Positions 35,767 through 44,291 of a stretch of DNA of 64,000 nt are shown piece by piece; the stretch's first letter is position 1, and each line of letters starts with the position of its first letter. The stretch spans positions 1 to 64,000 of the forward strand of contig JAEYOP010000060.1 of NCBI GenBank assembly GCA_023411575.1, read 5' to 3'. The position numbers and the translations under genes were made by a program. This DNA comes from Bacillota bacterium (lineage in GTDB: Bacteria; Bacillota; Clostridia; Acetivibrionales; DTU013). The notes beneath the pieces were generated by a model. The model made no database searches and was not told where the DNA came from. It saw only the letters and a program-made list of their open reading frames with translations.

Positions 35767-36471
35767 TTGGCGGAGAAAACCATCCTGGTCGTCGATGATG
35801 ATAAGAATATTTGCGAGGTACTGGACCTATACCTGTCCGATGCCGGATTCCGGCTTATTTTCTGCCATGACGGCAGTTCTGCGCTGGATCTTGTGAAACG
35901 GGAGAATATCGATCTGATTTTGCTGGATGTCATGCTGCCCCTCATCAACGGTTGGGAAGTGTGCAAAATGGTAAAAGCCAAAAGCGCCATCCCCATTATC
36001 CTGCTGACGGCCCGCGACGATATCGACGACAAGATACAGGGCTTCGAAATGGGGGCGGACGATTATATCGTCAAACCTTTCCAGCCGAAGGAAGTCATTG
36101 CGAGAATCCATGCAAGGCTCCGGGACAAGCCGGCACACGCCGTCGACGCCCCGCGGCGGGATTCCCTGGAAAATGTTCTGAGCGTGGACAAGCTTGTGAT
36201 TGATATGAACCGGTACGAAGTGACCAACGGCGGGGAGCCGGTGGAACTGAAGCCGAAGGAAGTGCAATTGCTGTATTTCCTGCTGAAGAACAGGAATATT
36301 GTTTTTTCAAGGGACCAGCTCCTGGAAAAGGTATGGAATTATGAATTTACCGGGGATACCAGGACGGTGGACGTACATATCAAAAGCCTGCGGGAGAAGC
36401 TCAACGATACCGGCGCGTCCTGGAGCATCAAAACCGTCTGGGGCGTCGGATACAAGCTAGAGGTACGATAG
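35767..36471 (+). CDS. OmpR/PhoB-family response regulator
   Basis: 234 residues. Receiver domain with acidic DDD at 10-12, phospho-acceptor D54 in LILLDVMLP and the conserved Lys in DYIVKPF; winged-helix output domain from about 130 with NIVFSRDQLLEKVW and RTVDVHIKSLREKL. The start is TTG with AGAGGGGGCG upstream. The stop TAG shares a base with the GTG start of the kinase, so the two are coupled. Likely target: the GTTTACA repeats at 37905. Confidence 0.93.
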   Translation: MAEKTILVVDDDKNICEVLDLYLSDAGFRLIFCHDGSSALDLVKRENIDLILLDVMLPLINGWEVCKMVKAKSAIPIILLTARDDIDDKIQGFEMGADDYIVKPFQPKEVIARIHARLRDKPAHAVDAPRRDSLENVLSVDKLVIDMNRYEVTNGGEPVELKPKEVQLLYFLLKNRNIVFSRDQLLEKVWNYEFTGDTRTVDVHIKSLREKLNDTGASWSIKTVWGVGYKLEVR

Positions 36472-37877
36472 TGTTCACATCGATATTCCGAAAACTCCTG
36501 ACAACCTATCTGGCCATTATCATAGCCGCCATTACGGCCCTTTCCATCCTGATTTCCCATATTTACGGCAGCTATATCTTTGAGGAAAAGAACAGGACTC
36601 TTTTACGGGCTGCCTATCAGATCAATCAACTGGCCCAGGACCTGGAATCGGGCCGGATTTCCGACGGCAATCTGCAGATCGCCCTGAATTCGCTGGGAAC
36701 GGTCACGGATGCCAAGATCTATCTTGTGCGGGTGGATAAAAAGGCCCTGGCATCGCCGGACACGCTTGAAATCGGCGAAAACCTGGATGAGAATTTTTTG
36801 CTGGAGGACCTGGGCAAAATAGTGGACGGGCAGACGGTATTCCGCCACAGGCAGTATTCCGCCCGGTTCCAGATGGAAGTCGTATTTACGGGCATCCCGT
36901 GGAAAACGGCCGACGGGATCGAAGGCGCCATCCTGTTATTCTCACCCGTAAGCCATATAACGGATAACATCGCCCAAATGAACCTCATCCTCTGGATCAT
37001 TGCGATTACCGCCATCCTGGTCAGCGCCGTCGTGATTTATTTTAACTCCCTGCGGATCTCCAGGCCGATCAAAAAAATGGAGGCGGCCGCCAGAAAGCTG
37101 GCGGAAGGCGAAAACACGGAGGATATTTTGATCAAGGACCGGGATGAGATCGGCATGCTGGCGCAATCCTTCAATTTTATGAAAAAGCAGCTGGCCGCTA
37201 CGGAAAAAATGCGGCGGGAATTCATCGCCAACGTCTCCCATGACCTGAGAACTCCGCTGACTTCGATCAACGGGTTTGTAGAAGGGATGCTGGACGGCCT
37301 CGTCAAACCGGAAAACTATAGGAAATACCTGCTGATTATCCATGAGGAAACCACCCGGCTGACCAGGATGACGGGGGAAATTCTCCAACTGGCAAAGCTT
37401 CAGTCCGGCAGCATGAAATTGAACAAGCTGCGGATAAACGCGAAGCGGTTGGTCGAATCCGTCCTGGACGCTGCAAATGCGCTGATGGCTGAAAAATCGA
37501 TTTCCTGTACCGTTGCGTGCGGGGAAAACATCGAAGTGTTCGCTGATGAGGATAAAATCCGGCAGGTTCTCGTCAATTTGATCGGGAATGCGGTCCAATA
37601 CAACCGGGAGGAAGGAACGATCGCAATAACCGTAACGGAAAGCCCGCAAACCATCTGCTTTTCGGTGAAGGACTCCGGGATCGGCATCCCGGAAGAGGAA
37701 CTGCCGTATATATTCGAAAAATTCTACCGGGTGGACAAGTCACGGCAGGGATCGCAGGGAGGAACGGGGCTGGGGCTCAATATCGTGAAAAGCCTGGTCG
37801 AGCTGCACGGCGGAGCAATCCGGGCAATAAGCAGGCCCGGCGCCGGAACCGAGATGGTTTTCGAACTGCCGAAATGA
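36471..37877 (+). CDS. Sensor histidine kinase
   Basis: 468 residues. Two membrane helices (about 13-35 and 165-190) flank an extracytoplasmic sensor domain of some 130 residues; a HAMP linker follows (SRPIKKMEAAARKLAEGE), then HisKA with NVSHDLRTPLTSI (phospho-His about residue 256) and an HATPase domain with N, GTGLGLNIVKSLVELHGG. GTG start overlapping the regulator gene. The sensor part has no recognised ligand motif. It probably senses an envelope or cell-surface signal, given the secreted proteins next door. Confidence 0.93.
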   Translation: MFTSIFRKLLTTYLAIIIAAITALSILISHIYGSYIFEEKNRTLLRAAYQINQLAQDLESGRISDGNLQIALNSLGTVTDAKIYLVRVDKKALASPDTLEIGENLDENFLLEDLGKIVDGQTVFRHRQYSARFQMEVVFTGIPWKTADGIEGAILLFSPVSHITDNIAQMNLILWIIAITAILVSAVVIYFNSLRISRPIKKMEAAARKLAEGENTEDILIKDRDEIGMLAQSFNFMKKQLAATEKMRREFIANVSHDLRTPLTSINGFVEGMLDGLVKPENYRKYLLIIHEETTRLTRMTGEILQLAKLQSGSMKLNKLRINAKRLVESVLDAANALMAEKSISCTVACGENIEVFADEDKIRQVLVNLIGNAVQYNREEGTIAITVTESPQTICFSVKDSGIGIPEEELPYIFEKFYRVDKSRQGSQGGTGLGLNIVKSLVELHGGAIRAISRPGAGTEMVFELPK

Positions 37878-37904
37878 AGCTGTCCGTTTTCCGGTCCTCC
37901 AAAC

Positions 37905-37922
37905 GTTTACAAACTGTTTACA
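37905..37922 (+). promoter_or_regulatory. Tandem GTTTACA operator, probable response-regulator binding site
   Basis: Two exact GTTTACA copies at 37905-37911 and 37916-37922, 11 bases apart, i.e. one helical turn. That is the usual geometry for OmpR/PhoB dimers on direct repeats. It lies 28 bases past the kinase stop and 90 bases before the next gene. Confidence 0.6.
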
Positions 37923-38011
37923 TTTGGCAGGATTTTTATTTTACACTTATCCTTTAATCTGGAACTAAAGTAAACGATGCAGACACAGATTAAAGACGAA
38001 AGGAGCACGGA

Positions 38012-38515
38012 ATGAGACGCATCCCTTACCTGATTCTGCTGATCGGCATTTTCCTGCTGGCCATGACGGCATGCTCAAACACGCTTCAGACTGCAGATGA
38101 AGCAGGTGGCAGCCGGCAGACGGCAATTTCGCGGGATGCCGGCACCCAAGCCCCGTCCGATGGAGAAGCGGCCATGCAGGCGAGCAGTGAGAGTACCCGT
38201 ACGCAGAGGGATGGCGAAGGAGCGGGAAATAAAGCTGCGACGGCAGACGAAGCCGGCGGCGGGGAGGCCGGAGCGTCTACGGAAGCTGGTATACAGGCAG
38301 TCGATGGAAAGGCCGGGGTTGTTGCAGGGAAGGCCGGTTCAGCAGGCGGGAAGAGTACCGGAGTGGTCGCAGAGTCGGGAAATACCGTATCGGGCGAGGA
38401 TAACGGAGAAGTGATGAAGGAACTGGAAAAGGAACTGGATGCATTGTTTACAAGCATAAACCGGCTGGAAGACGTAAGCGGTGACGAATTAACCGGCAAG
38501 GAGGACGCGGAATGA
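38012..38515 (+). CDS. Ala/Gly/Glu-rich lipoprotein
   Basis: 167 residues with a signal peptide and lipobox AMTAC (Cys near residue 21). The mature chain is low-complexity Ala, Gly, Glu, Ser, Thr with no recognisable domain until a short C-terminal helix (VMKELEKELDALFTSINRLED). First of three envelope genes following the two-component system; AAAGGAGCACGG ribosome site. Its 3' end overlaps the next start by 4 bases. Possibly a spacer or wall-spanning protein. Confidence 0.75.
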   Translation: MRRIPYLILLIGIFLLAMTACSNTLQTADEAGGSRQTAISRDAGTQAPSDGEAAMQASSESTRTQRDGEGAGNKAATADEAGGGEAGASTEAGIQAVDGKAGVVAGKAGSAGGKSTGVVAESGNTVSGEDNGEVMKELEKELDALFTSINRLEDVSGDELTGKEDAE

Positions 38516-39066
38516 TCAGGAAGCTGCTTTCTATTTTAATTATTGCCTGCTTTCTGTCAGGCGGAACAATCGCATATGCCGGTGAATCAGCGCCAGTTGT
38601 ACCGGCTGCGGCCAAAACGACGCTGGCGGCAGGCAGCCGGAACGTGGGAGTCCGATTGGCCCAGAAGGTGAAAAACGCCAAGGAATGGGCGGCAGAGACA
38701 AAACCGGGTCTGGAGGAAATCAAGGACAACCGGGAGCAGATCCTTCAGTTGAAGGAGAAATCCAACACCGTTTATAAAAAAGCCAAGGCAAAAATAAAGC
38801 AATTACTGCAAAACAAGGACAGCCTGACCAATGAACAGATCAAGGAACTGAAGCAGGCCGCCGCCAAATTATCCGCCGACAAGAAGCTGCTGGAAAACTC
38901 CATCGGGGATATTGAAGCGGAAAACATCAAGCTCAAGGAGGCCAGGACCGGCAGGGACCTGACGGCCTATAAGCAGGCGCAGCAGAACATCATAAAAATA
39001 CAGGAGTCCAGAATCGACCTGTTGAAGACTGTGATCGAAGATATAAAAATGATTGCAGCCATGTAA
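38512..39066 (+). CDS. Secreted helical coiled-coil protein
   Basis: 184 residues. A cleavable signal peptide (LLSILIIACFLSGGTIAYA) is followed by mature sequence that is almost entirely helical and Lys/Glu/Gln-rich, with heptad patterns (EEIKDNREQILQLKEKSNTVYKKAKAKIKQLLQ). No cysteines, no enzyme motif. Similar in design to the next protein and may be a distant paralogue. ATGA overlap with the upstream lipoprotein gene suggests co-translation. Possible roles: envelope stress chaperone of the Spy/CpxP kind, or matrix protein. Confidence 0.75.
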   Translation: MIRKLLSILIIACFLSGGTIAYAGESAPVVPAAAKTTLAAGSRNVGVRLAQKVKNAKEWAAETKPGLEEIKDNREQILQLKEKSNTVYKKAKAKIKQLLQNKDSLTNEQIKELKQAAAKLSADKKLLENSIGDIEAENIKLKEARTGRDLTAYKQAQQNIIKIQESRIDLLKTVIEDIKMIAAM

Positions 39067-39127
39067 AAAAATCCTCAGTGGAAAATCCCAAAGCAGTTGA
39101 ATAAAAAATTTTGAGGGAGATGCTACT

Positions 39128-39763
39128 ATGAAAAAGTTAATATCTGTTATTACTATTGTCACTTTGCTCGTTTCCTTGTCCGTTTCCTCTTTCGCGGCTG
39201 CCGCCGGAACAACGGCGTCTGACACGCCTGCTGCATCCGGGGACATTCAAAAAGCAATCGAAAGCAATATCGCCGCCGACGGTATAAAAGATGCGGCAAC
39301 AGCGGCTTCCGAGGGCAAGGACGACAAAATTGCAAAATCGGATGTAAAGGCATTTAAAGGAAAGCTGATTGACCTGTATACAGAGCTGAACAAGCTGAGA
39401 ACGGAATGCAAGGATTTGTGGGCCCAGGTCAGAGCGTCCAACGAGTCCATCAAAAGCGCCTGGAGCAGCCTGAAAGCATCGTTGAAGGACAAGGACCCGG
39501 AAGAGGCAAAAAAGATTCTGGCGGAGCTCAAGGCAAAAGTGGAACCGGTCCGTGCCCAGGTGAAAGCCCTTCATGCCGATATCCAGAAGCTGCGCGAAAG
39601 CAAGAAGGCGGAATGGGTAACTTTGAGGGCCGCAATCAAGGAGAGAGACGAAGCCAAAGCGACAGCAGCCTTGAACAACATAATCGACCTTAAATCGCAA
39701 ATCATCGCAAAGCTAAAGGAAATACTGCCTCTGAAAAAGCAGATCCTCGATATGATAAAATAG
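39128..39763 (+). CDS. Secreted helical protein, paralogue-like
   Basis: 211 residues with a signal peptide ending SSFAAA, an Ala/Thr/Ser-rich linker, then a long helical region (LIDLYTELNKLRTECKDLWAQVR; LKAKVEPVRAQVKALHADIQKLRES; ATAALNNIIDLKSQIIAKLKEIL). One cysteine. The regular helix-turn arrangement again resembles Spy/CpxP-type stress chaperones or LTXXQ-type proteins, without the LTXXQ motif itself. GGGAGATGCTACT precedes the ATG. A terminator ends the cluster. Confidence 0.75.
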   Translation: MKKLISVITIVTLLVSLSVSSFAAAAGTTASDTPAASGDIQKAIESNIAADGIKDAATAASEGKDDKIAKSDVKAFKGKLIDLYTELNKLRTECKDLWAQVRASNESIKSAWSSLKASLKDKDPEEAKKILAELKAKVEPVRAQVKALHADIQKLRESKKAEWVTLRAAIKERDEAKATAALNNIIDLKSQIIAKLKEILPLKKQILDMIK

Positions 39764-39794
39764 ACAGCCAACCTATCCTATAAAAGCAGTCGGA

Positions 39795-39843
39795 AGGGAC
39801 CGCCTCTGATCAAATAAAATTCGATCAGGGACGGTCTCTTTTG
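39795..39843 (+). terminator. Terminator after the envelope protein cluster
   Basis: A long hairpin: AGGGACCG-CTCTGATC at 39795-39811 pairs with GATCAG-GACGGTCTC at 39823-39838 and is followed by TTTT. Confidence 0.9.
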
Positions 39844-39948
39844 TCGATTCTTTCGCTCAGAAAGTTTGGCTATACCCAAAAAGGGTAAAAAATAGTAATA
39901 TAAAATAAAGACAAATAACATATGCTACAGAATTATTGGAGAGAGCAA

Positions 39949-41262
39949 ATGAATATTTTGATAGAAGACATTGACATTTTAACATCAGACCGTCCTGTGG
40001 AATTCGTAAAGAATGCGGATATCGGCATCGCAGACGGGATTATTACGTTCATCGTACAGCACGGTCAAGCTCCGGTTTCCTTCAAGGCCGATAAGAAGAT
40101 CAGCGGCAGCAGGAGGCTGGCCATGCCCGGCATGGTGAACGCCCACACCCATTGCGGCATGACGGTCATGCGGAATACCGCGGATGATTTGCCGCTGCAC
40201 AAATGGCTATTTGACCGAATTTTCCCCATAGAAGCCAAAATGACGGATGAGGACGTGTATTGGGGCACCATGCTTGGCGCGGCCGAGATGATAAGGTCCG
40301 GGACTACGGCCTTTGCGGACATGTACCTGCACATGGACTGGGCAGCCAAGGCCGCCGAAGAGACCGGAATGCGCGTCAACCTGTCCAGGAGCCCGGTGGA
40401 TTTCCATACGGAAGGCGGCTTGAAGGCAATCGACGCATTCGAGGAGTGCCGGAGCTATTTCAAAGCATGGAATGGTAAGGCGAACGGAAGGCTCAAGGTC
40501 TATATTGAGGTTCATTCCACCTACCTGTTTGATATTGAATCCCTTGAAAAAGCGGCTGCGCTCGCCCGGGAGTTGAAGACGGGCATACACATCCATTTGC
40601 TTGAAACCAGGAAGGAGCGGGACGACAGCTTTGCCCGCTATGGGAAGTCGCCGGTTGAGATCAGCGCGGAATCGGGAATATTTGACGCGCCCGTGATTGG
40701 AGCGCATCTGGTTCATGTTTCCGAGAGGGATATTGAATTGCTGAAGAATTTTAACGTAACGGCCGCCCATAACCCGACAAGCAATCTCAAACTTGGCAGC
40801 GGGATCGCTCCGATACCGGGAATGCTGGCGGCAGGAATCAATGTCGCCCTGGGAACCGACGGCGTTGCCAGCAACAACAATCTCAACATGTTCGAGGAGA
40901 TGCATCTTGCCGCCCTGATCCACAAGGGGGCGGCGCAGAATCCGGAGCTGGTCACAGCCGGACAGGCTCTCGCGATGGCTACGGCCAATGGCGCGAAAGC
41001 CCTTGGCTTCGGCAATGAAACGGGCAGGATAAAAGTCGGAATGAAAGCGGACCTCCTTTTGCTGGATGTGGACAAACCGCACTTTTATCCTTTGAACAAT
41101 CCCCTTTCCGCCGTGGTCTATTCCGCACAGGGCAGCGATGTCGATACCGTGCTTGTGGACGGGAATATCCTTATGGAAAATCGCGAACTGAAAACCATTG
41201 ACGAGGAAAAAGCCAAATTCCAGGCCGGGGCAATGGCGGCCAGACTGATTTCCAACGGGTGA
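39949..41262 (+). CDS. mtaD: Amidohydrolase, S-adenosylhomocysteine/5'-methylthioadenosine deaminase-like
   Basis: 437 residues of the amidohydrolase superfamily, MtaD branch: metal motif NAHTHCGM near residue 65, HIHLLETRKERDD (His), and GTDGVASNNNLNMFEEM with the catalytic Asp. Members deaminate SAH, MTA or adenosine to the inosyl form. It is the second SAH-consuming activity within 5 kb of ahcY. The ATG at 39949 follows GGAGAGAG; the frame opens at 39922 without a good site. Confidence 0.88.
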   Translation: MNILIEDIDILTSDRPVEFVKNADIGIADGIITFIVQHGQAPVSFKADKKISGSRRLAMPGMVNAHTHCGMTVMRNTADDLPLHKWLFDRIFPIEAKMTDEDVYWGTMLGAAEMIRSGTTAFADMYLHMDWAAKAAEETGMRVNLSRSPVDFHTEGGLKAIDAFEECRSYFKAWNGKANGRLKVYIEVHSTYLFDIESLEKAAALARELKTGIHIHLLETRKERDDSFARYGKSPVEISAESGIFDAPVIGAHLVHVSERDIELLKNFNVTAAHNPTSNLKLGSGIAPIPGMLAAGINVALGTDGVASNNNLNMFEEMHLAALIHKGAAQNPELVTAGQALAMATANGAKALGFGNETGRIKVGMKADLLLLDVDKPHFYPLNNPLSAVVYSAQGSDVDTVLVDGNILMENRELKTIDEEKAKFQAGAMAARLISNG

Positions 41263-41315
41263 TCAGGCTGAAGTCCGTCAGGTTGAGATCAGTCAGGAAA
41301 CCAGTCAAAAATCGA

Positions 41316-41849
41316 TCAGGCTAAAATCGATATAAGCACATTCGGTATGAAAACGGCCACTGCGATTCCGAAAATCAAATCCAGCCAGGCAAAGGACCCG
41401 ATGGAACAGACAAACAGGATGCAGACCAGCGGCGTTCCGACGATTTTCAGGAATAGGCTGGTTTCCTTTTTCCAAAGGGAATTCCAGACGGATTTGGCAT
41501 CCGCTATGCTGGGGAAGGAGTGCATGACAATGGATACGCCAAGCCAGGTCAGAAACAGGTACAAAAAATTGGAATAATCCTTGAATTTGATGATCTGTAT
41601 GGCGGCCGGCATGGAGATAATTGCTCCGAGCAACGTGTTTACGATAAATGGACCGATCCCTATCAATACGTTCTGGTATGCTTTTTTGGGGATTTCATGC
41701 TGAACATACCCGGCCGGATTGCCGACCCGAAAATAACATACGTCGATGACGGCTACATTGGACAGCCGGCAGAAAAGCTGATGGGCGAGCTCATGTACGA
41801 TGACTCCGGGAAAGGTCAGGATCGATATGATAAAACCAGGGATAAACAT
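41316..41849 (-). CDS. Membrane protein with HELAH zinc-protease-like motif
   Basis: 177 residues with four or five membrane segments. FPGVIVHELAHQLFC holds an HExxH motif inside the first segment region, as in M50/DUF3267-type intramembrane metalloproteases. A second metal ligand (NPG/DG-type loop) is not obvious: the candidate is SFPSIADAKSVW. Could be a functional intramembrane protease or a relic. Partner gene upstream, only 12 bases away, is the TPR membrane protein, probably its substrate or adaptor. Substrate unknown. Confidence 0.7.
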   Translation of the reverse strand: MFIPGFIISILTFPGVIVHELAHQLFCRLSNVAVIDVCYFRVGNPAGYVQHEIPKKAYQNVLIGIGPFIVNTLLGAIISMPAAIQIIKFKDYSNFLYLFLTWLGVSIVMHSFPSIADAKSVWNSLWKKETSLFLKIVGTPLVCILFVCSIGSFAWLDLIFGIAVAVFIPNVLISILA

Positions 41850-41861
41850 GGGTTGTTCCTC

Positions 41862-43172
41862 CTAATCAAACAGATTTGATTGTCCGTTGATAATTTCCGC
41901 AGCGTATTTGTAATAATATTCATCCATTTTCTTTAAAACCGCCAGATTGGCATCTCTTTCCGCAGTCATCCCGTTAAAATGATAGGACAGCACGAGAGCG
42001 GAGAAGGCATTACTGTTCTCCTCGTCGTAAAAACAGGCTTTTTTGGCCGACTCCAGCGCTTCTTCGTACTGATGACGCTTCAGGTCGATTTTGCACAAGG
42101 AAGCATACGCATCCGAGCTCTCCTGATTCTTTTCCAGAATAGCGTTGCATTGGGCAACGGCCTTGTCGTATTCGCCGGTTTGCCGGTATGCGGCCGCCGC
42201 GCCCAATCTTAAAAAATCAAAATCCGGGCTCAGCTCAACAGCAGTGAGATAAGAGGATTTGGCAGCCTCATAGTTTCCCAGTTCAAACAGGATTTCCGCA
42301 AGATAATAATGCCCGAAAAAATCGGAAGGGGCTTTAAGGGTGTATTGCTTGAGTTTTTCTTCCAGTGCCGGCAGCGTGGCGTTTTCCGTCTTCAGGATGT
42401 CGATCAGGTCCTGGCTTGTGCTGCTATATTTATCGAGAACGGCAATGGCGGCATTTGCCTGGTCGATAATCTTTGTTTCAACGGAGTCGCTGCTTTCCTT
42501 GCCGGCAATCCTGGAAAATGCCTCTTCCGCCTTTTCGAATTGCTGGTTTTCAACATAGGCGATAAATAATTTCCCGGCGGCAATAAAGGAATTGGGGAAA
42601 ATTTCGACTACCTTTTCATATTCTTTTGCAGCGGTGGCGTATTTCTTTGCATTTTCCGCCCGCTGACCCCGTTCAAAGGCAATACCGGCATTCAGGGACT
42701 TCGGAAAGGAGACCAGGGAAAAGATCAGGATGGCGATAATAATGCTGGCGAATATTTTAATGGCGGCCGGTATGGGGCGACGGGCATATTTTTCCCTGCA
42801 TTCCTTACAAAGCGGAATGGAGTAGCCTTCGACCACCGAGGTACTGCCGCAGCTTTTGCAGATGCCTTCCTGGTCCTCTTGTGCTTCTTGCTCCTCCTGT
42901 GTGTCTTGGTCTTGCTGCACTCCCTGATCATCTTGCTGATTCTCTTCCGGCGCTGTTTGATCTTCCTGTGCATCCTGAGCTTCCGGCGGGTTTTGACTTT
43001 CCCGATCCGTCGGTTCCTCTTGCTTACTGTCTTCTGAAAGGTTTACCGGATATGCACTCTGATCAATACCATTAACCGGGGTAATTGGATTAACCGGATC
43101 AGTCCCTGGAAGGGTTGAATCCGCTTCATTTCCGAATTCAAGGGCATTGCCATTTTCCTTCTGCTCCGACAT
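41862..43172 (-). CDS. TPR-repeat protein with zinc ribbon and one membrane helix
   Basis: 436 residues. An N-terminal segment of about 100 is low-complexity Glu/Asp/Gln/Pro; then a zinc-ribbon CKSC...CKEC (about 106-123), one membrane helix (AIKIFASIIIAILIFSLVSF), and at least five TPR-like repeats to the end (for example YATAAKEYEKVVEIFPNS; FELGNYEAAKSSYLTAVELSP; YDKAVAQCNAILEKNQES). So a cytosolic zinc-ribbon faces an external TPR array. First gene of the operon with the HELAH membrane protein. Confidence 0.8.
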   Translation of the reverse strand: MSEQKENGNALEFGNEADSTLPGTDPVNPITPVNGIDQSAYPVNLSEDSKQEEPTDRESQNPPEAQDAQEDQTAPEENQQDDQGVQQDQDTQEEQEAQEDQEGICKSCGSTSVVEGYSIPLCKECREKYARRPIPAAIKIFASIIIAILIFSLVSFPKSLNAGIAFERGQRAENAKKYATAAKEYEKVVEIFPNSFIAAGKLFIAYVENQQFEKAEEAFSRIAGKESSDSVETKIIDQANAAIAVLDKYSSTSQDLIDILKTENATLPALEEKLKQYTLKAPSDFFGHYYLAEILFELGNYEAAKSSYLTAVELSPDFDFLRLGAAAAYRQTGEYDKAVAQCNAILEKNQESSDAYASLCKIDLKRHQYEEALESAKKACFYDEENSNAFSALVLSYHFNGMTAERDANLAVLKKMDEYYYKYAAEIINGQSNLFD

Positions 43173-43348
43173 ATTGTTCCCTTTCTGAGATAAATTTTAA
43201 TTACAAACAGAATTATATACAAATTATGTTAACGATGCAAGAAATTAATAGGATTTGACAGCACATAGAAATTAGGAGTTAAAAATTTCGCCCTTGTTTT
43301 TTTCTCGGTTTTAGAGTATAATTCTCCTTGCACGAAAAAATCAAAATC

Positions 43349-43424
43349 GCCAATTTGGCTCAGTCGGTAGAGCAGCTCATTCGTAATGAGCAGGTCGCCG
43401 GTTCGAATCCGGCAATTGGCTCCA
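43349..43424 (+). tRNA. tRNA-Thr (anticodon CGT)
   Basis: A 76-nt cloverleaf with encoded CCA: acceptor GCCAATT/AATTGGC, anticodon arm GCTCA-TTCGTAA-TGAGC (CGT), T-arm GGTTCGAATCC. It reads ACG. The last 32 bases recur at 47276-47307, marking it as the attachment site of an integrated element. Confidence 0.96.
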
Positions 43425-43427
43425 GGC

Positions 43428-43460
43428 AAAACCCCACAGGCTCAAAGCTTGCGGGGTTTT
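43428..43460 (+). terminator. Terminator after tRNA-Thr
   Basis: AAAACCCC-CAGG pairs with C(T)TG-GGGGTTTT around a CTCAAAG loop. It is probably carried by the island, since the ancestral terminator seems to be at 47308. Confidence 0.85.
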
Positions 43461-43480
43461 CGATTTTCTTCGGGAATAGG

Positions 43481-43740
43481 TCAAAAAACAGTTTTGGCGC
43501 TTATTTGATTTTTAGGTGAACTGGATTTCTTGAACACCGTCTGCATGGTATCCGCTGCCACCTTGTCTGCTGAGGCCAAAGCGTGGAGGTATCGGTTGGT
43601 AGTGGAGAGTTATGAATGTCCGAGACGTGATCCCACAGCCTTGACGTTAATACCGGCATGAAGCAGGAGAGTTGCCGAAGTATGCCTGAGAGCGTGGAAT
43701 TTCATTTTTGGTAGGAATAAATTCTCTTTTTTTTCGGCGT
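43481..43740 (-). pseudogene. int: Tyrosine-recombinase (integrase) C-terminal remnant
   Basis: Minus-strand translation gives MKFHALRHTSATLLL, HAGINVKAVGSRLGHS and TTNRYLHALASADKVA: the box II HxxR motif, the GH motif and the catalytic Tyr of a phage integrase. A TAA at 43612-43610 falls directly after LGHS, in frame with both sides. The N-terminal two-thirds of the gene are absent. It lies next to attL, where the integrase gene of a tRNA-targeting element normally is. Its start is undefined because the other-strand ORF overlaps the upstream end. Confidence 0.88.
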
Positions 43741-43854
43741 CAGATGGTCTCTTCCGGCAATGCATTTATTGCATTTTTCAATGAACTTAGGGAACCAGGT
43801 GGTAGGGGTGTCCGTATGCATTGCGTATCCGTCCCAGGTGTAGAACTAAACTCT

Positions 43855-44136
43855 ATGACCACATCTCAATTCATTAACTGGCTGGAGTGGAAGATGTTGC
43901 AGCACGGTGACGGGAAGATCATCCCGGGGGATACCAGGTTGAAAGAGCAGCCGAAGGGGGAGATCCGGACGCTCCTGGAGGACCGAATTCGGGAGGATAT
44001 CCTACAGCGGAACGAATACGCCGAGCAGGTTGAGACAGCTGCCGGCAAGTACAACAAGCGGATTGACCAGAAGCCGGCTGGCATGATCGAAAAGCGTGTG
44101 GAAGCGGATCTGGTTATGGAATCGGTGAAAAGTTAG
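43855..44136 (+). CDS. Phage-like protein fragment, unknown function
   Basis: The frame is open from 43708, but the plausible part begins at ATG 43855: MTTSQFINWLEWKMLQHGDG, followed by a charged helical region of 93 residues in all. The first 49 codons of the longer frame overlap the integrase remnant on the other strand and look non-coding. The segment resembles a C-terminal piece of a phage structural or replication-linked protein; I cannot name the family. Probably a relic of the phage that brought the island. Confidence 0.45.
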   Translation: MTTSQFINWLEWKMLQHGDGKIIPGDTRLKEQPKGEIRTLLEDRIREDILQRNEYAEQVETAAGKYNKRIDQKPAGMIEKRVEADLVMESVKS

Positions 44137-44291
44137 AGAGAGCCGATAAAGGTTGTCGCACAGGAACTTGTCGCAAATTCGTAATTATTTCGACAAAATT
44201 ATTGTGTTATATCTCCAAACATGAAAAATATGGTATAATATGCTCATAATATTTCATCCAATTATTCTCAGAATTTGTAGGAGGTTTATAA

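Noticed and set aside
43708..43854. N-terminal part of the 142-codon phage-like frame
   Set aside because: This part is antisense to the integrase remnant and gives an atypical peptide; only the part from 43855 is kept.
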